In this document: positions 16,984 through 26,084 of the stretch, piece after piece
How the letters are laid out: the number at the start of each line of letters is the position of its first letter
Position numbering within the stretch: the stretch's first letter is position 1
DNA from: JAYQKL01 sp038142705
GTDB taxonomy: Bacteria > Pseudomonadota > Alphaproteobacteria > RS24
Assembly: GCA_965217015.1 (NCBI GenBank)
Contig: OZ244224.1
Span: forward strand, 1,869,100-1,933,099
Reading direction: 5' to 3'
DNA length: 64,000 nucleotides
Translations under genes and position numbers: made by a program
Notes under the pieces: model-generated
What the model was told of the DNA's origin: nothing
The model's database searches: none
What the model saw: only the letters and a program-made list of their open reading frames with translations

Positions 16984-18016
16984 AATTTGTCACCCAATTT
17001 GTTTTTGCACCTGTATCAATTTGCATAAATTTCGTTTTGTTTAAGCCTTTTTTATCACACTCATTGCGTGTTTGAATTACAAAACGGGTTGGCTTTGTGC
17101 ATAAGGAAATATCCCCCGACCACACCAAGCGCCTGCCACCTTGACGCACAGGATTGCCAGCATCATCAACAGCTTCGGCATAGACAAAATAATAGCGCGC
17201 ATTCAGCGCTTCGCGAATCCCTTTTTGGCATTTTTGCGGGGGGATTTGTAGCCAGCCTTCGGTTTTGAACTTATCCCCCTGCACTTGCCCAACAGAAGCC
17301 CAAACCAAATAATCGGTCTTATTGCATAATAATAAACCGCGCGCGTTCTCAATCTCTTTCACGGCGCGATAAAGTTTATTGAGTAATTTTTGAGAAATCT
17401 GGCTATTGCGTGTGAGGCCATGCTCTTTTTGAAAATTATCAAGCGCCTTCAATGTGCGCCGGCCTGAATAGCCATCTATTTGCCCTACCTCATTGCCTAA
17501 TTCTTGCAATAACCGTTGGGCTGCTGCTGTTTTGGCGCGTTTGCGACCAAAGTCGAGTGAGTCCGAAAAGCTGATTTGAGGTTGGGCGCTTTGTGTGTCC
17601 ACATTAGCAAAGTCTGCTGATGTGAAGCCGCGCTCGCGACATTCACGGCGCCCATCAATATCAAAATCACCCTTAAAAGAAACGCAAAATTGCTCATTGC
17701 CCTCAAAGCGTTGTCCAGACCCAGCATATATATCATCGGACTGCGCATAGACATACACACGCTCATTGCCAGAAAGAGTGATTTGACTGTTTTCACAGCT
17801 GCCGGGCATGAGGGTTTGCCAACCCTTAGACTGGTTGGCCGCCCCAACCTGAAGCGCAACAGAGACATTTAGAAAATAACTCGTTTCATTGCACAGCTTT
17901 AATTTCTTAAGCGGTTGGGCAGAAGCGATTGGCAGCCATGTAGTGAGCAGCAACCCAATAAGGAAGAGGCTGCAAATACCGCGCCCGAGCATCTGTTTAA
18001 GATAGCGTGTCTGCAT
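16976..18016 (-). CDS. Exported DUF1036 protein with a peptidoglycan-binding-like domain
   Basis: 346 residues with a signal peptide (cleavage likely after IASA, about residue 33). Residues 40-135 and 225-335 look like two copies of the DUF1036 fold: LKLCNETSYFLNVSV...GWQTLMPGSC and LLLCNKTDYLVWASV...GWLQIPPQKC, each with paired cysteines. Between them (about 155-215) lies a PG_binding_1-like segment (LGNEVGQIDGYSGRRTLKAL). The layout suggests a periplasmic protein that contacts peptidoglycan; the function of DUF1036 is unknown. It is 8 bases after argB and overlaps the HAD gene, so it belongs to this operon. Confidence 0.82.
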   Translation of the reverse strand: MQTRYLKQMLGRGICSLFLIGLLLTTWLPIASAQPLKKLKLCNETSYFLNVSVALQVGAANQSKGWQTLMPGSCENSQITLSGNERVYVYAQSDDIYAGSGQRFEGNEQFCVSFKGDFDIDGRRECRERGFTSADFANVDTQSAQPQISFSDSLDFGRKRAKTAAAQRLLQELGNEVGQIDGYSGRRTLKALDNFQKEHGLTRNSQISQKLLNKLYRAVKEIENARGLLLCNKTDYLVWASVGQVQGDKFKTEGWLQIPPQKCQKGIREALNARYYFVYAEAVDDAGNPVRQGGRRLVWSGDISLCTKPTRFVIQTRNECDKKGLNKTKFMQIDTGAKTNWVTNFE

Positions 18017-18024
18017 GACCTGCT

Positions 18025-19008
18025 TTACTCAATCAATGTGCCAGCGCCGAGTTCTGTGAAAAGCTCCAGCAAGATGGCATGCGGCACCCGTCCATCTAAA
18101 ATCGCAACGCCGCCAACGCCTTTTTTATGCGCTTCTATAGCGGTTTCCAGTTTCGGAATCATACCACCCTGAGCGGTGCCATTATTAATCAATTGCTTGG
18201 CGCGTCTTGCGGTCAGGCGTTCAATCAACGCCCCTTTTTTATCCATGACGCCTGCAATATCGGTCAGCAGCAATAGCCGTTCAGCCTGCAATGCCGCTGC
18301 CAATGCGCCAGCTGCAGTGTCGGCATTGATGTTGAGCGTATCGCCATTCGCGGTTGTGCCAACCGGCGCAATCACTGGTATCATGTCAGATGCGACAAGG
18401 GTTTCCAATATTTCAGGGTTCACCTTGCTCGGCATGCCCGCATAACCAAGATCCACAATTTTCTCAATATTGCTTTGCGGGTCTTTGCGTTTCGCTTTGG
18501 TCTTGCGCCCAACCAATAAATTTCCATCTTTGCCAGACAGGCCAATCGCTCGCCCGCCAGCTTGATTTATGGCGGTCACAATTTGTTTATTTATTGCCCC
18601 CGCCAGCACCATTTCAACAACCTCAATGGTTTGCTTATCTGTGATCCGCAAGCCGCCTGAGAATTTTGATTTAATGCCAAGCCGCGTCAGCATATCGTTA
18701 ATTTGGGGGCCGCCACCATGAACAATCACCGGATTAATGCCGGATTGTTTGAGCAACACAACATCATGGGCAAATTTTTGCGCCAGCGCGGCGTCGCCCA
18801 TAGCATGACCGCCATATTTAATCACAATTGTGCGTCTGTCATAGCGCTGCATAAAGGGCAGAGCCTCGGTTAGCACATGTGCTTTTTCAAGCCAAGCAGC
18901 GCTGGCGAGTGGTTTATTGGCTTTCGCGCTGCTTTTTTTCACGCCTGTTCTGCCTGCAGATTTTGTAACAGGTTTTTTTTTCGCAGTTGGTTTTTTTGAT
19001 GCGGCCAT
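18025..19008 (-). CDS. argB: Acetylglutamate kinase
   Basis: Second step of arginine synthesis. 327 residues. Core motifs: IVIKYGGHAMGD, NPVIVHGGGPQIN, and the C-terminal nucleotide-binding region. The N-terminus carries an extra basic stretch of about 38 residues (MAASKKPTAKKKPVTKSAGR and onward, rich in Lys, Ala and Pro) before the usual start KAHVLTEALPFMQRYD. The next Met is inside the core, so the extension appears genuine unless a non-ATG start is used. It is 24 bases after engB. Confidence 0.94.
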   Translation of the reverse strand: MAASKKPTAKKKPVTKSAGRTGVKKSSAKANKPLASAAWLEKAHVLTEALPFMQRYDRRTIVIKYGGHAMGDAALAQKFAHDVVLLKQSGINPVIVHGGGPQINDMLTRLGIKSKFSGGLRITDKQTIEVVEMVLAGAINKQIVTAINQAGGRAIGLSGKDGNLLVGRKTKAKRKDPQSNIEKIVDLGYAGMPSKVNPEILETLVASDMIPVIAPVGTTANGDTLNINADTAAGALAAALQAERLLLLTDIAGVMDKKGALIERLTARRAKQLINNGTAQGGMIPKLETAIEAHKKGVGGVAILDGRVPHAILLELFTELGAGTLIE

Positions 19009-19032
19009 TGTCGCAACCTCGTCTTAAACTCT

Positions 19033-19734
19033 CTAAGCTTTATAGCCTATTGATGGTAAATCAACCAGCGTGGCGATTTCAGCTTTCAGTTCATCTATCC
19101 CCAAATTTTTCTCGCTTGAGGTTAAATGAATAATAGGGTGCGCTGCTGGTCGTTTCTCAATCGCCTTTTTTACATTTTCAACGCAATCGGTCAAATCGCC
19201 TTTTTTCGGTTTATCGCTTTTGGTCAAAATAATCTGATAGGGCACCGCCGCCTTATCAAGGTCATCTAATTGTGCAAGGTCATTTTTTTTCAGGCCATGA
19301 CGCGCGTCAATCAAAACAAAAACCCGCCTCAATGTGGGGCGCCCCATAAGATATTGCACCAATAATTTGTTCCAGGCAGCAATTTTGGTTTTGGACTCAC
19401 GGGCATAGCCATAACCAGGCATATCTACAATCCACAAGACTCCGTTCTCGTCTGGACTGCGATTGGGGGCGAGGGCAAAAAAATTCAGTTCTTGCGTGCG
19501 GCCCGGTGTTGAGGAAGTGCGCGCCAGATTTTTATGGCCTGTCAGGGCGTTGATTAAGCTTGATTTACCAACATTAGACCGCCCCGCAAAAGCAATTTCT
19601 ATGCGGTCAGCATCGGGCAAAAACTCAAGCGCTGGCACGCCTTTGCGAAAAACTGTACCTTGCGCAAAAAGCCATCGCCCTGCGGCCAGCGCGGCGGCTG
19701 TTTCTGATTGGCTATCACTGGGTGTGTCCGCCAT
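19033..19734 (-). CDS. engB: Ribosome biogenesis GTPase YihA/EngB
   Basis: Essential GTPase for large-subunit assembly. 233 residues. G1 is GRSNVGKSS, G2 region SSTPGRTQ, G3 DMPGYGYA and G4 TKSD. Part of the rpmH-rnpA-yidC-engB-argB gene string, 40 bases after yidC. Confidence 0.95.
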   Translation of the reverse strand: MADTPSDSQSETAAALAAGRWLFAQGTVFRKGVPALEFLPDADRIEIAFAGRSNVGKSSLINALTGHKNLARTSSTPGRTQELNFFALAPNRSPDENGVLWIVDMPGYGYARESKTKIAAWNKLLVQYLMGRPTLRRVFVLIDARHGLKKNDLAQLDDLDKAAVPYQIILTKSDKPKKGDLTDCVENVKKAIEKRPAAHPIIHLTSSEKNLGIDELKAEIATLVDLPSIGYKA

Positions 19735-19774
19735 TTTGTTTCCTTCAAGCGATAGAAATATCTATTCTATGAGC

Positions 19775-21574
19775 TTAATCATTTTTCTTTTTATTGAAAC
19801 CAAGATTGCTCAATAATTCGATTGAAGCCCCATTGCGGCGCATAATATAGCCTTGCTGCATGACCGATAAAATATTGTTCCAGGCCCAATAAATCACCAG
19901 ACCTGCTGGAAAACTTGCCAGTAAGAAGGTGAAGATAAGCGGCATGAACATAAAGATTTTACGCTGCACTGGGTCTGGCGCAGGTGGGTTCATCTGCATT
20001 TGGATAAACATGGTGATGCCCATAATGATGGGCCAAATGCCGAGCAATAAAAATTGTGGCGGGTCAAAAGGCAGCAGACCGAACAAATTAAACAATGAGG
20101 TCGGGTCTGGTGCTGACAAATCCTGTATCCAGCCAAAAAAGGGCTGATGGCGCATATCAATCGTGACATAAAGCACTTTATAAAGTGAGAAAAACACTGG
20201 AATCTGAATAAAAATTGGCAGACAACCTGCCATTGGATTGAGTTTTTCTTCACGATATAGTTTGAGCAATTCCTGCTGCTGGCGGGGTTTGTCATCAGCA
20301 AAACTTTCCCGAATGCGGGTCATTTCAGGGCTGAGCTTTTTCATTTTGGCCATGGTCACATAGGATTTGTTGGCCAATGGGAAAAACACCAATTTGATGA
20401 TGACGGTGACAATTAAAATAGCCACGCCATAATTGCCAATCAGGCTGTAAAAATAAGCCAGCATTTGGAACATGGGTTTGGTCAAGAAATAGAACCAGCC
20501 CCAGTCAATCAATAAATCAAACTTATAAACTCCGCTTTGCTCATAACCATCAATCATATCGACTTTTTTCGCGCCAGCAAAAAGCTGCGATTCAACCGAA
20601 ACAGTCTGGCCCGGGTCAATTATTTTTCCGTTTAAGAGAAAATCAGTTCGATAGGTTGGGGTCTGGTTGCGGTTATTTGTGTCGCCTGCCAGGCGCGCCT
20701 GAAAGGTTTCTCCTTGCGGGGGAATAAGCGCTGTGGCCCAGTATTTGTCGGTTAGCCCAAGCCAGCCATTTTTAGCTTCATGCTTGGTGGCCGGATCCTC
20801 AATCAAGTCACTATAGTCAATTTCAAGCAGGCCTGGTTCTTCACCCAAAACACCAACGGCGCCCTCATGCAGCACAAAAATTTCTGCGCCGTCTGGCGTG
20901 CCACGCTTGGTGATTTGCCCATACGGGTAGAGCGTGACGCTTTTATTGGTGGTGTTTTCTACCGATTGGCTGATGGTGAACATGAATTGGTCATCGACAG
21001 AAATATGACGCCGGAAAATAAGACCATTGGCGGCATCATGGCGCAAGGTAACAGGAGAATTCGGGGTCAGCTTATCTCCTGTTTCAACTTGCCAAATTGT
21101 GTCGGGGGCGGGCAGGTGATTGTTCACATCGCCGCGCCCAATCCAGCCATAGCTGGCTTGCCAGTAATTGGTTTCGTTTTCAGGCGATAGAAGCTGAACT
21201 GTTTCATCGCTCCCAAGCGCGATTGGATATTGACTTAAAGAAAGCTCATCAAGCCGCGCCCCCATTAAGGCAATGCTGCCTTTGAGCTGTGGTGTTTCAA
21301 TCTGTAGGCGCGGGCTGCTTGTGATATTGGGTGCGCTATTGGTGAGTTTTGCAAATGGTGTTGGCGCCTCATCACCACTTAAAGCGGGGGTGTTGTTATA
21401 AGTTGGGGTGGCATTCACTTGGCCATCTCGTCCAGCATTTGCCGCTTCCTCTGCTTGCTTGCGGGCTGCTTGCTGTGCCGCAATTTGCGGGTCAATCACA
21501 AAATATTGCCAACCCAGCATAACGCCGATACACAGCACAATTGCGAGGATAAAATTACCATTATTCTGAGTCAC
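19775..21574 (-). CDS. yidC: Membrane protein insertase YidC
   Basis: Inserts and folds inner-membrane proteins with or without SecYEG. 599 residues. An N-terminal membrane helix (residues 6-24), a large periplasmic beta domain (about 60-350) and five C-terminal membrane segments with the hallmark LNPMAGCLPIFIQIPVFFSL are visible; the C-terminus is short and basic. It overlaps the rnpA stop by four bases, so translation is coupled. Confidence 0.96.
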   Translation of the reverse strand: MTQNNGNFILAIVLCIGVMLGWQYFVIDPQIAAQQAARKQAEEAANAGRDGQVNATPTYNNTPALSGDEAPTPFAKLTNSAPNITSSPRLQIETPQLKGSIALMGARLDELSLSQYPIALGSDETVQLLSPENETNYWQASYGWIGRGDVNNHLPAPDTIWQVETGDKLTPNSPVTLRHDAANGLIFRRHISVDDQFMFTISQSVENTTNKSVTLYPYGQITKRGTPDGAEIFVLHEGAVGVLGEEPGLLEIDYSDLIEDPATKHEAKNGWLGLTDKYWATALIPPQGETFQARLAGDTNNRNQTPTYRTDFLLNGKIIDPGQTVSVESQLFAGAKKVDMIDGYEQSGVYKFDLLIDWGWFYFLTKPMFQMLAYFYSLIGNYGVAILIVTVIIKLVFFPLANKSYVTMAKMKKLSPEMTRIRESFADDKPRQQQELLKLYREEKLNPMAGCLPIFIQIPVFFSLYKVLYVTIDMRHQPFFGWIQDLSAPDPTSLFNLFGLLPFDPPQFLLLGIWPIIMGITMFIQMQMNPPAPDPVQRKIFMFMPLIFTFLLASFPAGLVIYWAWNNILSVMQQGYIMRRNGASIELLSNLGFNKKKND

Positions 21575-21984
21575 GGGTGAGCCTCCTCAACAGACGCAAA
21601 TGAAGTTAGATTGGCATTATCATGAACGCGCTTAAGCGCAGATTCAAGGTCTTTTGCCAGAGATGCATAAGACTGCTCTCGCGTTGCGGCGCGGGCAATC
21701 AAAACATAATCAAAGCCGCTTTTACCTTTTTGGGGTAAAATTTCTTCTGCCAAAGCGCGCAAACGGCGCCGCGCGCGATTGCGGGCAACGGCATTACCGG
21801 TCTTTTTGCTGGCGGTTAACCCAAATCTCATTTCATGGTCAGGCGGGGTACGAGTTGATTGTTTTGTTTTATCTTGTCCTGCGCGGTGAAGCGCTTGCAA
21901 AACCAGCCCACGACGCACTTGCTTATTGCCTTTGGCGACAGCCAAAAACTCTCGTCTGACTTTGAGTCGCGCGAGCTGGGTCAT
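21571..21984 (-). CDS. rnpA: Ribonuclease P protein component
   Basis: Basic protein subunit that binds the 5' leader of pre-tRNA with the RNase P RNA. Contains the family signature ARNRARRRLRAL. I chose ATG at 21984 (137 residues, MTQLARLKVRREF). A TTG at 21990, two codons earlier, is better spaced from an AAAGGG ribosome site and cannot be excluded. Residues about 30-55 form an extra Arg/Gln-rich loop relative to shorter homologues. It overlaps yidC by 4 bases and follows rpmH. Confidence 0.92.
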   Translation of the reverse strand: MTQLARLKVRREFLAVAKGNKQVRRGLVLQALHRAGQDKTKQSTRTPPDHEMRFGLTASKKTGNAVARNRARRRLRALAEEILPQKGKSGFDYVLIARAATREQSYASLAKDLESALKRVHDNANLTSFASVEEAHP

Positions 21985-22004
21985 GGACAAATGGACGTTG
22001 CCCT

Positions 22005-22139
22005 TTATGCGGACAGACGCTTGCGACCTTTTGAACGGCGGCGATTGAGAATCTGGCGGCCATTTTTGGTTGCCATGCGTGACCGGAAACCGTGGCGGCG
22101 TTTGCGGACCAGGTTAGAGGGTTGAAATGTGCGCTTCAT
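22005..22139 (-). CDS. rpmH: 50S ribosomal protein L34
   Basis: 44-residue ribosomal protein, beginning MKRTFQPSNLVRKRRHGF and ending RSKGRKRLSA, an unmistakable L34. An AAGGAG ribosome site lies 7 bases before the ATG at 22139. First gene of a seven-gene operon that runs to 16297; its promoter should be in 22140-22300. Confidence 0.97.
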   Translation of the reverse strand: MKRTFQPSNLVRKRRHGFRSRMATKNGRQILNRRRSKGRKRLSA

Positions 22140-22293
22140 GGCTTTCTCCTTAGTTTCACGGCAAATGCTGCCCGAAACTGATATTGCATAAACTTTGACA
22201 GGGATTTAGCTAAAAAACAGCCATAAGTCAATGCAGTTATGCTGTTTGTCGCTGTTTTTACAATTTTTATGCATTTGTTTGGGGTTGTTTGAG

Positions 22294-22333
22294 CTGTTCA
22301 CCTTTGCCGCCCACTTCACAATTGTGTGAACAG
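22294..22333. repeat. Inverted repeat enclosing a short palindrome, rpmH/TVP38 intergenic
   Basis: CTGTTCAC (22294-22301) and GTGAACAG (22326-22333) form an 8-base inverted repeat; the perfect palindrome CACAATTGTG (22317-22326) lies between them and abuts the right arm. The arrangement looks like an operator for a dimeric regulator or a transcript hairpin. The rest of the 287-base gap 22140-22426 is AT-rich, and I see no further gene in it. Confidence 0.4.
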
Positions 22334-22426
22334 GTGATTTTAGGCTGGACAACGCCGTCCTAGCAAAGTTTCATGGCATGCAGGTTCGTGATAGCGCATA
22401 AAGTAGCGACATGTTAGCGTGGTATA

Positions 22427-24568
22427 ATGTTTTTAAGTCGGTTCAAAAAATTTCTGCCCTTAATCGTCATTGTGGTCGCAATGGCTGTGGTGTTTTCCTT
22501 GGGGCTTGATGAGTGGCTCAATTGGGAGATATTGCGCCAGCATGAAAGCAATCTGAAACAAACAGTTGCGCAACACCCTGTGCTTTTGGGGGCGTTGTTT
22601 GTGCTGATTTATACCATCGTGGTGGCACTCTCCTTGCCGGCGGCTACGGTTTTGACCCTAAGTGGGGGGCTTATTTTTGGCCCGCTTTGGGGCGGTGGGC
22701 TGACAATTATTGGTGCCACAAGCGGTGCCTGTTTGATATTTCTGGCGACACGCTCTGCCTTTGGTGATTTTTTCAGGAAAAAAGCAGGTTCGCGCTTGCA
22801 GCAATTTCAACAAGGCTTCCAGCGTGATGCCGTTTCCTATTTGTTAATGGTGCGGTTTATTCCAATCTTTCCGTTTTTCTTGGTCAATATTGCGGCTGCC
22901 TTGACGGGCGTTTCTTTTCTGACCTTTGCGCTGACGACAGCTTTTGGCATTGCGCCGGGTACTTTTATTTATGCCAGTGTGGGCAATGGTATTTCGGTGG
23001 TTCTCGCGCAAGGCAAGGCGCCGGATTTGGGCATTATTTTTGAGCCTGCTGTGTTTCTGCCCCTCACAGGGCTGGGTGTGTTGAGCCTCTTGCCGATATT
23101 TATTCGCAAAGTCCAGCAGGTGAAGCAGCTTGAAGAAAAAAAGAAAAAGCTGATTAAAACTGATATTTGCGTCATTGGAGCTGGCTCTGGCGGGTTGTCC
23201 GTGGCGGCGGGCGCGGTTCAAATGGGTGCGCGCACGGTTTTAATTGAGCGCGATAAAATGGGCGGCGACTGCCTGAACTATGGCTGCGTGCCATCAAAAG
23301 CGCTTTTGGCGGCAGCTGATGCGGCAGCGCAAGCTCAGCAGGCTAAAAAATTAGGTGTGCAGACAGGCGCTATCAAGCCAGACTATCAGCAAGTGCAGGC
23401 GCATGTGGCAGATGTGATTGCGGAAATTGAGCCCCATGACTCAGTTGAGCGGTTTGAAGGTTTGGGCGTGCAGGTGCTCAAAGGTGCGGCGCGATTTGAA
23501 AATGCCAATACGGTGCAAGTTGGCACCACGCGTGTGCGCGCCAAGCGTTTTGTTATCGCAACAGGTTCAACAGCCGCCATTCCGCCCATTCAAGGCCTGA
23601 AAAAAGTAGATTATCTGACCAATGAAACTTTGTTTGATATGCCTGATTTCCCAACCCATTTGATTATTATTGGGGGCGGCGCGATTGGTGTTGAAATGGC
23701 ACAAGCGCATGCGCGTTTGGGCGCGAAAGTTACGATTTTAGAGCAGGCGCGATTGCTGCCTCAAATTGATGCTGATGTGGTGGATATTTTGCGCGCAAAA
23801 TTGCAATCTGAAGGCGTTGAGTGTTTGGAAGGCGTGAAAATTAAATCAGTCTCTCAAGCCAAAAAATTGATTAAAGTGACTTTTTCAGATGCCGATAGCA
23901 CGCATCTTTTAACGGGCTCGCATATTTTGGTCGCGGCAGGGCGCAAGCCACAAACCGCAGGGTTGCAGCTTGATAAAGCCCAAATTAACTATGACGCTCA
24001 AGGCATTAAGGTTGACCGCCGTTTGCGCACCAGTAATAAAAAAATCTTTGCCATTGGTGATGTGACAGGTCTGGCGCAATTAACCCATGCGGCGGGCTAT
24101 CATGCCGGCATTGTTATTCGCAATGCTTTGTTCAAATTACCCGCCCGCGCCCAGCATGAGATAATGCCGCAAGCGGTTTATACCAATCCGGAGCTGGCCA
24201 GTGTTGGCTTGACCGAGCAAGAAGCGCAGGCGCAGAATATTGAGCATCAAATTTTAATTTCTGAATTTGCAGATAATGACCGCGCGCGGGCGGAAAAATC
24301 GACAGAGGGCTTGATTAAGCTGGTGCTGTCCAAAAAGGGTAAGATTTTAGGCGCCACGATTATTGGTAAAAATGCAGGTGATTTATTATCAGTATGGACG
24401 CTGGCGCTGGAACAAAAATTAACAATTGGCGCGATGGCCAGCACCATTGCGCCTTATCCAACGCGGGCGGAAATTTCAAAACGGGTGGCTGGAAGTTATT
24501 ATACGCCCAGCCTGTTTAGTCAAAAAACCAAGAGGTTAGTGCGATTGCTCAATTTATTTAGTTCGTAA
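22427..24568 (+). CDS. TVP38/TMEM64 membrane domain fused to a mercuric-reductase-like flavoprotein
   Basis: 713 residues in two parts. Residues 1-225 are a SNARE-associated/VTT (TVP38, DedA-like) membrane domain with about five or six helices and the conserved segment LPAATVLTLSGGLIFGPLWG. Residues 245-713 are a pyridine nucleotide-disulfide oxidoreductase: FAD site VIGAGSGGLSVAAG, redox disulfide GGDCLNYGCVPSK, NAD site IIGGGAIGVEMAQ, second FAD motif IFAIGDVTG, and a dimerisation domain ending APYPTRAEI, closer to MerA than to lipoamide dehydrogenase. The fusion suggests that redox activity is tethered to a transporter-like domain; the substrate is unknown. No clear ribosome site precedes the ATG. 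Confidence 0.9.
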   Translation: MFLSRFKKFLPLIVIVVAMAVVFSLGLDEWLNWEILRQHESNLKQTVAQHPVLLGALFVLIYTIVVALSLPAATVLTLSGGLIFGPLWGGGLTIIGATSGACLIFLATRSAFGDFFRKKAGSRLQQFQQGFQRDAVSYLLMVRFIPIFPFFLVNIAAALTGVSFLTFALTTAFGIAPGTFIYASVGNGISVVLAQGKAPDLGIIFEPAVFLPLTGLGVLSLLPIFIRKVQQVKQLEEKKKKLIKTDICVIGAGSGGLSVAAGAVQMGARTVLIERDKMGGDCLNYGCVPSKALLAAADAAAQAQQAKKLGVQTGAIKPDYQQVQAHVADVIAEIEPHDSVERFEGLGVQVLKGAARFENANTVQVGTTRVRAKRFVIATGSTAAIPPIQGLKKVDYLTNETLFDMPDFPTHLIIIGGGAIGVEMAQAHARLGAKVTILEQARLLPQIDADVVDILRAKLQSEGVECLEGVKIKSVSQAKKLIKVTFSDADSTHLLTGSHILVAAGRKPQTAGLQLDKAQINYDAQGIKVDRRLRTSNKKIFAIGDVTGLAQLTHAAGYHAGIVIRNALFKLPARAQHEIMPQAVYTNPELASVGLTEQEAQAQNIEHQILISEFADNDRARAEKSTEGLIKLVLSKKGKILGATIIGKNAGDLLSVWTLALEQKLTIGAMASTIAPYPTRAEISKRVAGSYYTPSLFSQKTKRLVRLLNLFSS

Positions 24569-24586
24569 ATTTGCGTAGGTGGGAAA

Positions 24587-26068
24587 ATGAATAAGCGTCA
24601 GCGTGTTGGCAGTGGGCCAATACAAGTCTTGTGGCAAAAATGGCAGGCGATTAGCCCAATTCAAAAAGGGGCTTTCAGGCTGATTGGCCGGTTTTTGTTG
24701 GTTTTCATTGTCATGAATATTTTGCTCACGCCTTTATTTATGCATTTTGCGCGTGACTATAATATGCGCCTTATCCATAAAGACGCGCTGGTGGCGCATC
24801 AATTTATAAGCTCTGGGGCGGCGTTAAACGCCCAACAAAAACAAGCTTTTGTTACCCATCAAAATTTGCGGGGGATCATCGTGTCGCAAAATGCCAATGC
24901 ATTGGCTGATGACGCGCAAATCTTTTGGTTTTCGGAAAATAATCAGGATTTATCCAATCTTTATATTTCTAATTTAGACCAAGATGGGTTGATTGAAAAT
25001 CTGCGCCAAATCGCACATTTGGTACTCACCCCAAATAATAAAAACGCCATTGTGACGAAATATAATCCGGCCTTAAAAGCTTATGTTTCGGCGATTTATG
25101 CTCAAGAAACCACCATAAACGTCATTCATTATTCAAATCGGATTTCAACCATATTTATCGCACTCTTTAGCTTTGGCTTGGCTTTGATGATGCAGCGTAT
25201 TTTTCATCGCGAAGTATCAAATTATATGACGGATTTATTGGTTTCGCTTTATGGCAAAAAACTCAAAATTGATAAAAAGAGTTTGTCGTCTGACGGGCCT
25301 GGTTCCATTGACCATTTGCAAGCGCGCCTGAATGACCATATTGATGAGCAAGCGCGCCTAGCGTCATTGGGTGCGGGGGCTGTGCGTCTGGCGCATGATA
25401 TTCGCAACGCGCTGGCCAGTTTGCAATTATTTGCGGATAAGCTTTCTTATTCAGAAAATGAAAGCGATAAGGCAATGGGGTCGCGTATGAATATTAGCAT
25501 TGAACGCGCTGTGAGCTTATGTGATTGGGCAACGCGATATTCTTCAAGCCGTAAAAAGACAATCAATTTTGCCCGTCAGCCTTTACAGTCACTGGTTGAC
25601 GAGGTGCTGACGCTCGTGCGCTTGCATGATGTGGGGCATAATGTTGAGCTGAAAAATAAAATAAAGGCTGGTGAATATATGGATTGTGAACGCAATCTCG
25701 CCTTTCGGATTATTTATAATATTGTGCTAAATGCTATTCAGGCGATTTCTGCCAGTGGCAAAAAAGGCGTGGTGAGTGTGAATAGCCAAATTGAAAAAGG
25801 CGGCATCACGCTTATTATTGAAGATACGGGGCCGGGCATGAGCGCAGAGACTGTTGAGAATTTATTTACCCCCTATCAGGGCAGTCTTAAGCCCGGTGGC
25901 ACTGGGCTTGGCATGGCGATTGCCAATGAATTGGCGCGCTGGCATGAGGGTCGGCTCGAGTTGCGCCAAACTGGTGCGCAAGGGTCGACCTTTACGCTTT
26001 ATATGCCAAATGTGAAAGCTGACAACACAGTCAGCACAGCCGCCACTGAGACAATAGAGGTTGCCTAA
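24587..26068 (+). CDS. Membrane sensor histidine kinase
   Basis: 493 residues. Membrane segments at about 30-52 and 185-205 flank a periplasmic sensor region of about 130 residues. The H box is LAHDIRNALASLQLF, the N box RIIYNIVLNAIQAI, the G1 box IEDTGPGMS and the G2 box GGTGLGMAIANEL, so the kinase core looks intact. No HAMP domain is obvious between helix 2 and the H box, where a linker of about 60 residues occurs. No response regulator gene lies nearby. It starts 18 bases after the TVP38-flavoprotein gene, so the two are probably co-transcribed. Confidence 0.88.
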   Translation: MNKRQRVGSGPIQVLWQKWQAISPIQKGAFRLIGRFLLVFIVMNILLTPLFMHFARDYNMRLIHKDALVAHQFISSGAALNAQQKQAFVTHQNLRGIIVSQNANALADDAQIFWFSENNQDLSNLYISNLDQDGLIENLRQIAHLVLTPNNKNAIVTKYNPALKAYVSAIYAQETTINVIHYSNRISTIFIALFSFGLALMMQRIFHREVSNYMTDLLVSLYGKKLKIDKKSLSSDGPGSIDHLQARLNDHIDEQARLASLGAGAVRLAHDIRNALASLQLFADKLSYSENESDKAMGSRMNISIERAVSLCDWATRYSSSRKKTINFARQPLQSLVDEVLTLVRLHDVGHNVELKNKIKAGEYMDCERNLAFRIIYNIVLNAIQAISASGKKGVVSVNSQIEKGGITLIIEDTGPGMSAETVENLFTPYQGSLKPGGTGLGMAIANELARWHEGRLELRQTGAQGSTFTLYMPNVKADNTVSTAATETIEVA

Positions 26069-26084
26069 CGGCTGCACAGCGCGA

